From Amborella trichopoda (lineage: Eukaryota > Streptophyta > Magnoliopsida > Amborellales > Amborellaceae), in the NCBI RefSeq assembly GCF_000471905.2, contig NW_006500356.1, positions 2,520,334 through 2,584,333 on the forward strand: a DNA stretch of 64,000 nt. Reading direction: 5' to 3'. A program made the position numbers and the translations under genes. A model generated the notes under the pieces. The model did not search any database and had not been told where the DNA came from. It saw only the letters and a program-made list of their open reading frames with translations. Positions 1-10,869 of the stretch are shown piece after piece (the first letter of the stretch is position 1; each line of letters begins with the position of its first letter).

Positions 1-164
1 TCCACCACTCCACCACCACATTATACATTCTATAATTCTCCTTTACCCAGACCACTCTCTTCAAAATCTGACATATACAACACAAAATGCTCGAGAACTC
101 GCATTTTGTATATTAAAGATAGATATATATATTTTGTCCAACTGATATAAGCTGGTTTTTGTAG

Positions 165-3100
165 ACGTTTGTTGAGGACGTCATGAAGCTCATAGAACTA
201 AAGTCGGTAAGGAATGCTCTAGTGGGGTTGCGTGGAGTGAACGGTCTCTCGACTGAGCAAAGAAAGAGGCTTACCATTGCTGTGGAGCTTGTGGCCAATC
301 CCTCCATTATTTTCATGGATGAGCCAACCTCTGGTCTTGATGCCAGGGCTGCTGCTATTGTGATGAGAACAGTTAGGAACACTGTTGATACTGGAAGAAC
401 TGTAGTGTGTACTATCCACCAGCCTAGCATTGATATATTTGATGCATTTGATGAGGTCAGAACCAACTAAATTTAAGAGGGTTCTACACTGATAAAAAAT
501 TTTGAAGGGATTTATTTATTTTATTTATCATTTCATATGATGAAATAATCCTGCCATTGATTGATTGGATTCCAGCTTTTCCTCATGAAGACTGGTGGTG
601 AAGCAATTTATGCCGGCCCCCTCAGATCCCATTCTTTCCATCTCATTGAATACTTTGAGGTGAGGTCAAATAAAATAGTAATTTTCATGGATTAATGTAA
701 CATCCACATACACACACAATACAAGCCTCCATATGTATGCATATACGTACACAATTGCAATTACAATTGCCTGACTTCAGCCATATCTGGTGAAGGGAAT
801 CAATTGAGTCATCAAGATAAAAGAAGGCTACAATCCTGCAACTTGGATGCTTGAGGCCACATCTGAGGCACAAGAAGATATTTTAGGGGTTAGTTTTGCT
901 GAAGTATACAAGAACTCTGATTTTTATAGGTAATAACTTACCCCATCAACTCAATGATTGTGATTTTATTTATATTTTATTCCATTGTACTTATTCTCTT
1001 CTTCTTTTCAATAAGTGGGTTTTCTTTTTCTGGGTTTAATTGTATTTAATGCTCTGTATCTGGTTCATTTAATCTACTTTCCAACTTGAAATTCAATATT
1101 GTTACAGGAAAAACAAGGAAATGATTGAAGCACTGAGTTCACCACCCCCAGGCTCGGAAGACCTCTATTTCCCTACTCAGTATTCTCAGTCATTCCTCAC
1201 GCAGTGCTTGGCTTGCTTATGGAAACAGCACTGGTCCTACTGGCGCAACCCCTCTTATACGGCCATGAAATTCATCTTCACCTTCTTCATCACCTTATTG
1301 ATTGGGACCATGCTTTGGGATCTTGGCTCAAAAGGTGTGAAAATTCCTCTAAAAGATGGACTGTCGTGTTGAGAGAGAGAGAGAGAAGACTAACTGGACT
1401 TTCAAATCATTACAACCATAATTGATGGTTCGTAGAATGTATTTTGCAGGGCTAACCCACAGGATCTCTTCAATGCAATGGGTTCCATGTATGCTTCTGT
1501 TCTATTCATTGGAAGTAACAATGCCTATTCGGTTCAGCCAGTAGTTTCAGTGGAAAGACTTGTATTCTATCGAGAAAGGGCAGCCGGAATGTATTCAGCT
1601 CTACCATATGCCATTGCACAGGTTAGCAAATCTAGTCACAATGCAAAAGTAAGTTTCTTAAAGGATAAGAATTCTAGGAAATACAGAGAACTTCCATTCA
1701 AAAAGATAAATCTGAGTCTTCATTAAGCTCAATTCAGTTCCATCTAAGGCACAGTAGGCAAGCAAAGCTTATTTTCTCAGCTTTATCTTATATAAAGAAC
1801 ATACGCTAAAATTTACTCATTTTACGACACTGAAGCACTCTATATGCAGCTAGAGCCTACAAGATAATGCAACATTGCAAGTCAAGATTTAGAAACTCCG
1901 CTCACTCTCGGAACTCCTCCCCTGCCCAAGCTGAGTACTCTGGCTAGTCCAAGTAGACTCGCAGAGTAGTATACAAGACCAAAAAAGAGCAAAATTGCAA
2001 CCAAATTGAAAATTTGCTAAAAGTACATAAAAGATGAAAGAAAACTTCATAAAAGATGGAATATGGAAGAATTTGATAGCTTGAAAGAATTCAGAAAAAT
2101 TCAAAAAAGGGAAAAATTAGGAAAATAGAACTTATAATAATACAAATTCATAATTCATGTTAAATAATACAAATTATATATAAATACATGTTTACAAGCT
2201 ATTAATGATATGGTAATATTAATTTTTATAGAAACTACGTAATTTCTATAAAATCCCAATCTTCTGCATGCAAACTCACATCAGCACCTTGCCAAGGCCG
2301 ATGTATTTGGGGGAGTCCAAGTTGACTCTGCTGAGTATTAAAATACTGTTATGAGTAACTTATGGTGCAATACACTTACTTACATCAGCACCTTGCTGAG
2401 GCCGAGTCCAAGTTGACTCTGCTGAGTTTTGAAACACTGTTACGAGTAACTTATGGTGCAATACACTTACTTTTCCACAATATGTTAATTTAAATGCAGA
2501 TTATTATAGAGATTCCATATATATTGGTTCAAGCACTACTCTATGGGGTGATAGTGTATGCAATGATAGCATTTGAATGGACAACTGCCAAGTTCTTCTC
2601 GTACATGTTCTTTATGTACTTCACATACTTCGGCATGATGACTATTGCCATGACTCCCGATAATAACATTGCGTCCGTTGTGTTCGGAGCCTTCAATGGA
2701 ACGTGGAACCTCTTCTCCGGATTCTTCATTCCTAGAGCGGTATGTTTCTCTCTTCTTGCTGCTTTGTATCTCTACGAACCTAAGTAAAATTACTCTTCTC
2801 TGCTCAGGATGAGTCCCTGCCCAAGCCGAGTAACATGGGCATGAGTTGGAATGGACTTTTCTGACCCTGAAGGGCTTAAAAATTGCAAAAGAAATTTTAA
2901 AAATTGTTAAAAATAAAAATAGTGGAAAACTTATGAAAGGCATGAAAAAGTGTAGGAAGAAAAAATTATAGAAAATGGATTATTGAAATAACCAATTAAT
3001 AGATTGAAACATTGAAAAAATTCAGAAATAATTGTTTCAAGCTCCTCTCTCCCTCTCCCAGTGTACCTTGCAAATGCAATAATAAAACTTAAATCAATAA

Positions 3101-3743
3101 AAACCATCCAATCCAAACTCCCAGTTTGACCAAAAGATGATACCCCCCTCCCTCCCTCCACTGTAATTATAAAACTTAATCACTAAAAACTAGTGTTCAG
3201 CAACTCGGACTCGGACTTGGTCAAGTTATTTTTGTACTTTCTTATTTTTCTAAAATATTTCAGATTAATTTATCAGTAGTCCGTATTTTACATACTTTTT
3301 TCATCTTCTATCAGGTCGGGCCAAAGGCTCGTCTGAGGCCCGAAGTGAGTTAAAGAACCTTGCAAAAAACCAGTCATTCCAAATTTTAACCTCCAATATT
3401 TACCCTGACTTTGACAAAAAGTTGCCTATCTCTCTCTGATTAATCCTATCTGTCCTATTGGTTACAGAGTTTGCCTGCATGGTGGAGATGGTATGCGTGG
3501 GCATGCCCAGTTGCATGGACCCTGTATGGCCTGGTTGCTTCTCAATTTGGAGATGTACATACCACCTTTGAAGATGCAGGTGCCTCATTTAAGAACGAAA
3601 CGGTTGCCGAATTCGTGAATGACTATTACGGATTCGATCACAACTTCCTGGGGGCGGTTGCAGCTATGACTATTGGGTTTACAGTTCTCTTTGCATTCAT
3701 CTTTGCTTTCTCCGTCAAGGTTCTGAATTTTCAAAAGAGATGA
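165..3743 (+). pseudogene. 3' half of a PDR-type ABCG transporter gene, probably a pseudogene
   Basis: Full-size ABCG (pleiotropic drug resistance) proteins are plasma-membrane ATP-driven exporters of terpenoids, hormones or lipids. Visible exons by GT-AG borders: 165-455, 576-659, about 796-929, 1108-1334, 1450-1621, 2500-2739 and 3468-3743. They encode the end of the second nucleotide-binding domain ([16 protein letters not shown] signature, Walker [22 protein letters not shown]), the [10 protein letters not shown] linker, then the last membrane domain with [35 protein letters not shown] and WWRWYAWACPVAWTLYG, ending LNFQKR. The Walker A half lies left of the window. Two lesions are seen: the third exon reads GIN then TGA (805-807) where the family has GING, and the donor at 1334/1335 leaves one base while the exon at 1450 needs two. 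The exon at 2500 also lacks about four residues usual before the GMM motif. The family assignment is firm. Pseudogene status is an inference; skipping to an inner acceptor would avoid the TGA but not the phase break. Confidence 0.85.
2281..2472. repeat. Two-copy tandem repeat, about 104 and 88 bp
   Basis: Inside an intron of the ABCG gene. Copy 1 (2281-2384) and copy 2 (2385-2472) share TCAGCACCTTG, TCCAAGTTGACTCTGCTGAG and GAGTAACTTATGGTGCAATA. Copy 2 lacks a stretch of about 15 bases near its start. Confidence 0.85.
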
Positions 3744-4300
3744 GAATATGAGTGCATCAATATTCCTAAGACTTGATTGAAACAAACTGTGAGAGAGACG
3801 TATCATCTTATAGGCCATAGGCCAATAATTCACATGCTAAGTAGAGTTCTTGGATAATTTGCTAGAGAGAAGCTAATGGAGGAAGATAGCTAAGTGTTGA
3901 TTCATAAGATGCCTGATTTATTCCATCGGCCCATGGAAAATTTTTGTTTTTATTTTAAAATTGGGAAAATACTCTTATATATCATATTTTACTATTAAAT
4001 CTTACTTTTCGAGAGTATAGAGCATATTTGAATTTTAAATTTATTTTCTATAAATTCAAATTATATGAAATTTGAGGTGTCTACTATCTTTTCATCGAGG
4101 CGAACTTAATAAAACTATTAAAAATTTATTTATAAAAACTAAATTGATCAAAATACCCCTAAACATAATATCTTAATTTTTGTAAATTATTATTTTGATA
4201 TTTTTATTAGATTTGCCTATGTTTAAGAATATAAGTTTAAAATTTCAAGTGATTTAGACTTATAGAAAAAAAATTAAAATTAAAATACGATATGCAATTG
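3744..4300. other. AT-rich 3' flank with a MITE-like remnant
   Basis: The first 150 bases are probably 3' UTR of the ABCG gene. From about 4020 to 4290 the sequence resembles the decayed foldback element type seen complete at 12196-12612 (CAAAATACCCCT centre, AAATTTCAAGTGATTTAGAC arm). No coding signal. Confidence 0.4.
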
Positions 4301-4319
4301 TGTCTCTTGGATCGGCCCT

Positions 4320-4720
4320 AATTCAATCTAAGACGTTTACTGCAGCTACATAAGGCCTAGGCATGATTGATACAAGTAAAGCTACACCTTAAATCCTTGT
4401 TTGTAAAGCACTTTGGCCATAGTAAATCCTCATGATGGCTCTAAAAACATTTTTCAATATCAACTGTAAAATTTGAGGCACCAAAATCGGTTCAAATCTG
4501 ATGGATCCATAAACACTTATTTTTTGATAGTCTAGATAATGTGTTACAATGTACACTAGTTTTAGCACTTCAAATACTTTTCTTTTCTTTTTTTCAGAAC
4601 CATAATAGTCAAAACTGAGATGATCTATTTGAATGTTTTCAATGTTGGAACACTGCAATTTTTAGTGAGTTTTGAGGTGAGGCATTACGATTTTGATAGG
4701 ACTGCTGCCCTAGCTCTCCA
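4320..4720. mobile_element. MITE-like repeat, family 2 (copy 1 of 3)
   Basis: It shares a long diverged block with 14165-14510 and 55975-56360: AAAGCACTTTGGCCATAG, CCTCATGATGGCTCTAAAA, a CATAAACACTTATTTT block and a closing GATAGGACTGCTGCCC. There are no open frames. The terminal repeats are not obvious, so the class is uncertain. Confidence 0.6.
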
Positions 4721-4731
4721 TTTTTCTATTA

Positions 4732-5302
4732 GGTGCGGTTTGTATAGAGCCTAGGCTCTAAACAATCAAATTAGAGCCTACCTTCAAATAGTGTCGAGAA
4801 ATGTGGTTTCAATATTGGAAACATTTGTGATAGACTTAAAATATATTTTTTATATTTATTTATAAAGTTTAAAGCTTCAAAAATAGTGTAGATTGACATA
4901 TCTATGAAAACTTAAAAATCTTGAAAATTGACAGTCCAAAAATACGTTACAAAATACACTATTTCCAAAACTTAAAATCCAATTTTTTCTCATGTCCATA
5001 CATCTTGATGTCAAGATGATCAATTTGAAGATATTTGTTCATTAAAACAACCTCTTCTAGTGAAATTTTTGAGGTAGGCTCAAATTTGATTGTTTAGACT
5101 GTCAATTTTCATGATTTTCAAGTTTTCATAGATCTGCTTGATATACATTATTTTTTAAGCTTTAAATTTTATAATTAAAGATGAAAATATATTTTAAGGC
5201 TATCACAAAGATTTTCAATATTGAAACCACATTTCTCGACATTATTTGAAGGTGGGCTCTAATTTGATTGTTTAGAGCCTAGGCTCTATACAATCCACAC
5301 CC
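4732..5302. mobile_element. Foldback MITE, family 1 (long inverted arms)
   Basis: The left end GGTGCGGTTTGTATAGAGCC and the reverse complement of the right end (GGGTGTGGATTGTATAGAGC) match. Inverted similarity extends well over 100 bp inward (GGCTCTAAACAATCAAATTA, TTCAAATAGTGTCGAGAAAT). No coding capacity. Related copies lie at 37058-37419 and 63420-63823. No clear target-site duplication is visible here, but the 63.4-kb copy has a 9-bp one, suggesting a Mutator-like source. Confidence 0.8.
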
Positions 5303-5522
5303 ATAAATTATTGAGGATAGTCTATGGGTTAAAAATATTACATTCCTAATATTTGAAGTCTTAAAATTACACTAAATAAAATTTTATCGTCATCATCTCA
5401 ATTATTTGGGTCCCAATTAAATTAAAATTAAAATTTATCTAAGGTATAAATGGATAATACGCTCCTACAACACCAACTCTTTTGACTATGTGCCAAATAG
5501 CACTGGGCTTCCTTATTATAAT

Positions 5523-5790
5523 TCAGCTTCGATCCTTTCTGGCTGCTAGTTTTTTATCTTCATGTCTATCTTTCATCTGAGAAGTTATTGCTTCTATGGC
5601 CATGGAAGTAACCAAAGAAGCAACAACTGCAATGAGTTCTTGGACTGTTTTCTTGAGGTCATTATATGTAGGCTTGGCCTTTTCGGCTCTCAATAAAAAT
5701 GTCCCATCCCATTCTTTAAGCAAGGAAGCATATTCAAGCCCAAGCGTTTCAAGTCCACCTCTTGCTAATTTGACTACCAGGATTGCATGC
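5523..5790 (-). pseudogene. Unrecognised coding-like fragment
   Basis: An open minus-strand frame of about 88 codons ends at 5523. It includes ARGGLETLGLEYASLLKEWD, then a helix-like stretch (LKKTVQELIAVVASLVTSMA) and a charged tail ending AARKDRS. The composition looks protein-like and differs from flanking AT-rich repeats. A TTGCCTTTGCAG acceptor-like site lies just upstream on that strand, but no phase across it stays open. I do not recognise the family. It could be an exon remnant or a retrocopy fragment. Confidence 0.3.
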
Positions 5791-6359
5791 TACTGCAAAG
5801 GCAACAATAAAATGACTCACTCCACTGCACCTCAATTTTCTTTGTGGTTCTAGCAAAAGAACCATGATAATTCAGAAGAACATTTTCCTTATCATTGAAA
5901 AATTATCTTCCCATAGTTTCATCGTGTTGGTTATGTAGCTTGTATAATTTTACTTTGTTATGTTACTTTTCTTCGTTATTCACATTCAAAGTGCGATAGT
6001 TAGTTCGTTAATTTTCTCTTAAGTTTGTTTAACAATGATTTTATATCTTCTGGTTCAATGCACTGAATGACTAATTGAGCAAAGGTTAATTCTAGGCGTA
6101 GTTCTTTCTTTTTTTTTGTCATGATCCAATATCGAGCTATTTCATCCTAAAATTTCAGTGTGGTCTTTTAGTAAAAGCTTTGGTAGTAACTAAGAATATC
6201 CTATCCTTGCCAGATGAGATGATCGGATTTTGAGTATTGGCCTAATTCGGATTTTGAGTATTGGCCTAATTTGACAAGGATGAATGTTCCTTGGACTCAC
6301 TGCTGCCGGAAACTATAGAAGGAGAGGATCTTTGAAGGAAATCCACTTGAGCGTTATGA

Positions 6360-6625
6360 GTCACGTGTAGAGATAAGATAGAGGCAACAGATAGCACACC
6401 GTGGTTAGACCATGGTTGGGCCTCGATCGAGTCGCAGCTGGGACCTCATTTACCCGGCCTGGCATCGCCCCTCTCAAAAAACCGCGGGGTGCGAGGCGTT
6501 GTGTCCTGCACGTGTGCCGTGCACCCACGCCTGTGGATGGGTGTGGATAGGTATACCAACGAGTGAGAGGGATTTTACATAGCAAAGGGACGCTTTGGCC
6601 TACCTCATCGCAGGTTCGTGAATTT
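6360..6625. other. GC-rich island of unknown origin
   Basis: About 260 bp clearly richer in G+C than all neighbours, with blocks such as GGTTGGGCCTCGATCGAGTC and CACGTGTGCCGTGCACCCAC. No reading frame resembles a known protein and no tRNA-like cloverleaf is convincing. It ends near GCAGGTTCGTG, faintly like a pol III B box, which is not enough to call a SINE. A 27-bp direct duplication (GATTTTGAGTATTGGCCTAA) precedes it at 6206-6262. Confidence 0.4.
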
Positions 6626-6689
6626 TGTCGCACCGAAATTTTGTTTGCTAGTCAAACCGCAAAAAGAAATTCATTTCATTCTGGATTGT

Positions 6690-6800
6690 ATAAAAAAAAT
6701 GGAGAGAAAAAGAGTGAGAGAGAGTAGAGAGACAGAGATAGAGAAAGAGAGAGGACATGTAGAGAGAGAAGAAAAGATAAAAGGGGATGAAAGAAAAAAA
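6690..6800. repeat. Purine-rich GA tract
   Basis: Imperfect GAGAGA and GAAAGA runs with poly(A) stretches, low complexity. Open frames over it are composition artefacts. Confidence 0.7.
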
Positions 6801-7194
6801 AAAGCAATTTTATCTCATTAAAATTTAAATACAAGCAAAAAAAAAAATGTTGGATAGAGAGTAAGTAAACGGTTAGAGTGTATCTAAATTTTTTGGACAA
6901 TCCATTTTAAAAATCCGAAAATTGCAAGCATCGACTGGGACAACCTGTCGTGAATTTTAATATCGAATTACTTTTGACCTTTGGAACCACCTTCAGTCTT
7001 ATTCCCTAAAAACCCTCCGCTTTCTCTCGCCACCCCCCGCCCCAAAAACAAACCCTCGGCCTTTTCTCTCTCCCCCTTAAAACCCTCCACCGCTTTTTCT
7101 CTCCCATCTGCAGCGACATTGTGTTTTTCTTTACTAGTAGAGAAACCTTTCTCAGGAGAAAGACCCACATTTAAAGCCCTTTTACCATGTTAGA

Positions 7195-7300
7195 GAGAGA
7201 AACACCTCCTCAAAGGGGAAACACAATTTCAGCTTTAGAGGGAAGAAACACAATTTCAGCTTTAGAGGGAAAAAACCCATTTGCAGCTTTAGAGAGAGAA
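7195..7300. repeat. Short tandem repeat, AATTTCAGCTTTAGAGGGAA unit
   Basis: Two to three imperfect copies of a 24-28 bp unit (CACAATTTCAGCTTTAGAGG). They sit in a stretch that otherwise resembles a purine-rich untranslated leader. Confidence 0.6.
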
Positions 7301-7404
7301 ACATTGGCAAAAGATATAGAGTGGAACTGGACAAGGCCATCTCCAACCGAAAGTGTGAAAAACAGGTACACGTAACATGTACAGGTAATGAAAGGACAAT
7401 GGGC

Positions 7405-7890
7405 TTAGAAAAAAAAGGAAGAGAAAAAAGGGATGCAGAAAGGAAGTTCCTTATTTCTCTTTTGAGGCAAATCAGTCATCAAAGAGAAATTCCCTAAGCT
7501 TTTCATCCCCAACCACCACGATGAATCTTCTGCATCTTCAATTGAGGAGGAGCAGCTCGGCTCGATTGCTGCGGGGATCTGGCTGCCTGACTCCTCGGTT
7601 TCGCTGGAACTCGGCATCTGAAAAGCCAGCCCGGCCATGTCGATGCTGGCCATGACTGTGGTCTTTGAGTCAAAGAAGGACGGGCAGAACGTCTCATGAT
7701 TTCCACTGGTGTAAGCATCACAGGAAGAGGAAGAAGAGCCACTTCTGGTTATCTCGGCCTCAAGCCCCTTCATCACCTCCATCACAGCCTCCTCTCCAAA
7801 ACCCCCCTCCTCCCCACTTAGTACCTTCCCCTCCTCATCTCCTTGCAGTAGCCATTCTTCAGCCCTTTTAACACACAAGAACGAAAACCT
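7405..7890 (-). pseudogene. Unrecognised Ser/Glu-rich coding-like exon
   Basis: The minus-strand frame is open from the CT/GA repeat at about 7985 down to 7405. The part with protein-like composition (about 7430-7890) contains AEEWLLQGDEEG, EVMKGLEAEI, a serine run, SFFDSKTTVMASIDMAGLAF and EDAEDSSWWLGM. There is no ATG at the head of the frame. Upstream codons (LERERE) come from the microsatellite, so this would be an internal or 3' exon or a broken copy. I do not recognise the family and no partner exons are visible. Confidence 0.3.
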
Positions 7891-7904
7891 AAACCCAAAG
7901 CTCT

Positions 7905-8034
7905 GTGCGCTCTCTCTCTCTAACAAATAGGTCTGCTCTCTCTCTCTCTCTAACAAACAGGTCTGCTCTCTCTCTCTCTCCAACAACAGTTCTGAGCCCA
8001 CTAGGTCTAGGTAGCCCACTAAGTCCGGGTGGTC
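7905..8034. repeat. CT-microsatellite-based tandem repeat, about 29-bp unit
   Basis: Three copies of (CT)n followed by AACAAACAGGTCTG or a close variant. The block leads straight into the larger minisatellite to its right. Confidence 0.8.
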
Positions 8035-8765
8035 TGCTCTTTCTCCCTCTCTCTAACACTAGGTCCGGGTAGCCTAGTGGATCCGGGTGGTCTGCTCTTT
8101 CTCTCTCTCTCTAACACTAGGTCTGGGTAGCCCACTAGGTCCGTGTGGTCTGCTCTCTCTCTCTAACATTGGGTCCGGGTTGCCCAGTGGGTCCGAGTGG
8201 TCTGCTCTTTCTCTCTCTCTAACACTGGGTCCGGGAAGCCCAGTAGGTCTGGGTGGTCTGTTCTTTCTTTCTCTCTAACACCGGTCTGGGTGGCTTGCTC
8301 TTTCTCTCTCTCTAACACTGGATCCGGGTAGCCCACTGGATCCGGGTGGTCTGCTGGGTCCGAGTGGTCTGCTGGGTCCGGTCACTGGGACCGGGTGGTC
8401 GGCTGGGTCTGGGTGGTCTGCTGGGTCACTAGGTCCGGGTAGCCTACTGGGTCCGGGTAGCCTACTGGGTCCGGGTAGCCCACTGGATCCGGGTAGCCCA
8501 CTGGATCCGGGTAGCCCTCTGGGCCGGGTAGCCCTTTGGGTCCAGGTAGCCCGCTGGATCTGGGTAGTCCAGTAGGTCCGGGTAGCCCAGTAGGTCCGGG
8601 TAGCCCTACGGGTCCGGGTAGCCCTACTCGGGCAGCCCAATGGGTCCGGTTAGCCCAGGGTGTCCGGGTAGCCTAGTGGGTTCGGGTAGCCAACCGGGGT
8701 CCGGGGTAACCCACCAGGTCCGGGTCGCCCAACTGGCCCTGGAAGCCCACTGGATCCGGGCAGAT
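8035..8765. repeat. GC-rich minisatellite, 18-bp unit within about 55-60-bp higher-order units
   Basis: The left part (8035-8340) repeats CT-rich blocks (CTCTTTCTCTCTCTCTAACA) alternating with GGGTCCGGGTAGCCCA. The right part (about 8340-8765) is nearly pure tandem TCCGGGTAGCCCACTGGG variants, about 18 bp each. Because 18 is divisible by three, the minus strand has an open, collagen-like Gly-X-Y frame ([12 protein letters not shown]) that I take as a by-product. Confidence 0.85.
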
Positions 8766-9420
8766 TGGGTTTTTTAAGAAAAATATTCACAATGGGTTTT
8801 AGAGATGATTGAGATTTTAGAGAGAGAATTGGGTTTTATAGAGAAAGAAATGGAGAATGAATTTTGAGAGAGAGAATGAGTTTCTAGAGGAAAAAAGAGA
8901 TTGAGATTTTGGAGAGGTATAGTTACTGGAGAGAAAGAAAGATTCGTTTTGTAAAGAATGAGAGCGAGTATTTAGAGAGACATTGAATTTTTAGAGAAAC
9001 ATGGGGTTACCCAAATGACCCCCAAATCTAAAATTTGCTTAAAATTTTAAACCCTCATTGAGTTTTAGAGAAAGCCTGATTGGGTGGGTTTTAAAGACAG
9101 TAAATATTGAGATTTTAAAGAGAAAAATTGGATTTTTAGAGAGAAAAACAAATAAGTTGTTCGAGTGAGAATGAGCTTTTGGAGGGAAAAAAGAGATTGA
9201 AATTATAGAGCGATACTTTTGAGAGAGAAAGATTCGGTTTGTAAAGAACCACAGTTTGAAGAGAGATTGGATTTTTAAGGAATGAAAAAAAGAATTTAGG
9301 GAGAGATGAAAATTACCGAAATGACCCACAAATGCTTCGCTGATGGCACCAAGCTAAATGGTTTCTCTCTCTCCATTTGAAACGCGTCTCTCTCTCTCTC
9401 CATTTGAAATGGGTCAATAA
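8766..9420. repeat. Degenerate GGGTTTTAGAGAGAGAAATT repeats
   Basis: Repeated purine-rich phrases (TTTTAGAGAGAGAATTGGGT, GGAGAAAGAAAGATTCG) occur at irregular spacing. No gene is seen. The block ends in CTCTCTCTCCATTTGAAA copies at 9362-9412. Confidence 0.6.
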
Positions 9421-10700
9421 CCCTTAAAGAAAAGGCTGCCATTTCCTTAGGCTACCTTTCTTTGCATTGCAAAATATATAGGAAGAGGAAAACCAAAATA
9501 AATAGGTTTTTTTTTTTTTTTAAATCTCAATATGCACCCATAAAGAAAGGTAGGCACTTTCCTTTTTAGGTTGCAAAATAGAGGAAGGGAATAACCAAAA
9601 TAAATGGATTTCGTTTTTTGGAAAATATACCTCAAAAAAGTACTTAGGAAAATATTGCTTAGACATTCAGAAACTCTCTAATTGGTCAATTCAACCTCAA
9701 AACATATGGATATAAAAGGAGTTTAATCCATGAAAATAGTGCATCTCGTACATATTTTTTGCACTGTCCATTTGAAGATTTTTTAAATATTTATTAATCT
9801 GTTTGATTTACATTATTTTTGGAGCTTTAAATTTCACTAGTAATATACAAATACATTGCACTTGTACTAAATATCAATTACTAAAATAAATGTTCAATCT
9901 TAAACTTGCATATATTTGATTATAGAGAGAGTTATATAAAGAGAGATGAAGAGATGAAGAGATGGGTGAGAGAGTAAAAGAAATATCTATTAGAGTTGAA
10001 TATTCAACCCCTAGTAATAAAAAAAAAGAAAGTAGGCTTCAATTCATTGAGGTATTAATGTTCTCATGTACAAAATTATTGTTATAATATAATGCCAGTT
10101 GTGTAATAATTATATTATTATATAATTTATAGTGAATTAATCATCATTATTGAAATTATAATAAAATTAATTTATTTTTGTTACTATCTAAAATTAAATA
10201 GTTACACTTGTAGTATTAAATATATTTATTACCAGGAGATCATTATTTTCTTAATAATACAATATACTTATATGATTCATATATCAAAAAAATAAATGGT
10301 TGCAATTAAACAATGAGTATCACAAAAAAAAGAAAAGTCGCTTAATACAAAGATGATAACGTAACTTTCACTCATCTTCATGAAATTTTGCATGGGTTCA
10401 GGCATGACAACTGATACATTTTATTAGGGTGCGCTTAACATAATTTCATTGCACACATAGAAGTACAACCGGCAATTAAAATCAAACATTATATCAATAC
10501 TTGCATACACCAAAGATTTTTATTAACAATTAAAATTATTTAGTTTTTACATTAAACACTACACATACATACGTCTAAGCAAAAAGTAATACCGAACAAT
10601 GCAAAGACCCTTGAACGCTTCCATCAAGTTTGGATTGACTTGCATGAAGTTGAATGAAGAACAAACCAGAGACAAAAAAAAAGAACCTTTTCGATCAATT
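9421..10700. other. AT-rich gene-free stretch
   Basis: Poly(A)/(T) and AT-rich DNA with fragments of the family-1 MITE relatives (about 9660-9830, TAGTGCATCTCG and GGAGCTTTAAATTTCA phrases). I see no coding or RNA gene. Confidence 0.5.
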
Positions 10701-10730
10701 ATTGATGCATTATGAATCCCTTAGGAGAAG

Positions 10731-10865
10731 AGATAGCATAAGAACTTGAGCTTGAAATAAAATGAAAGAAAGTAAGAGATAGCATAAGAACTTGAGCTTG
10801 AAATAAGATGAAAGAAAGTAAGAGATAGCATAAGAGCTTGAACTTGAGATAAGACAACCTAAAGA
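10731..10865. repeat. 46-bp tandem repeat, three copies
   Basis: Copies begin at 10731, 10777 and 10823 with AGATAGCATAAGAACTTGAG. The long minus-strand frame across them reflects repetition, not a gene. Confidence 0.9.
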
Positions 10866-10869
10866 GATG

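Noticed and set aside
2536-2943. Minus-strand frame opposite the ABCG exon at 2500-2739
   Set aside because: Shadow of the real exon; it also extends into the intron without conserved sequence.
6610-6625. Possible pol III B box (GGTTCGTG) suggesting a tRNA or SINE
   Set aside because: No matching A box at the right spacing, no cloverleaf and no poly(A)/(T) tail.
8275-8640. 121-codon collagen-like frame on the minus strand
   Set aside because: It is the translation of an 18-bp minisatellite with no promoter, intron or non-repeat coding part.
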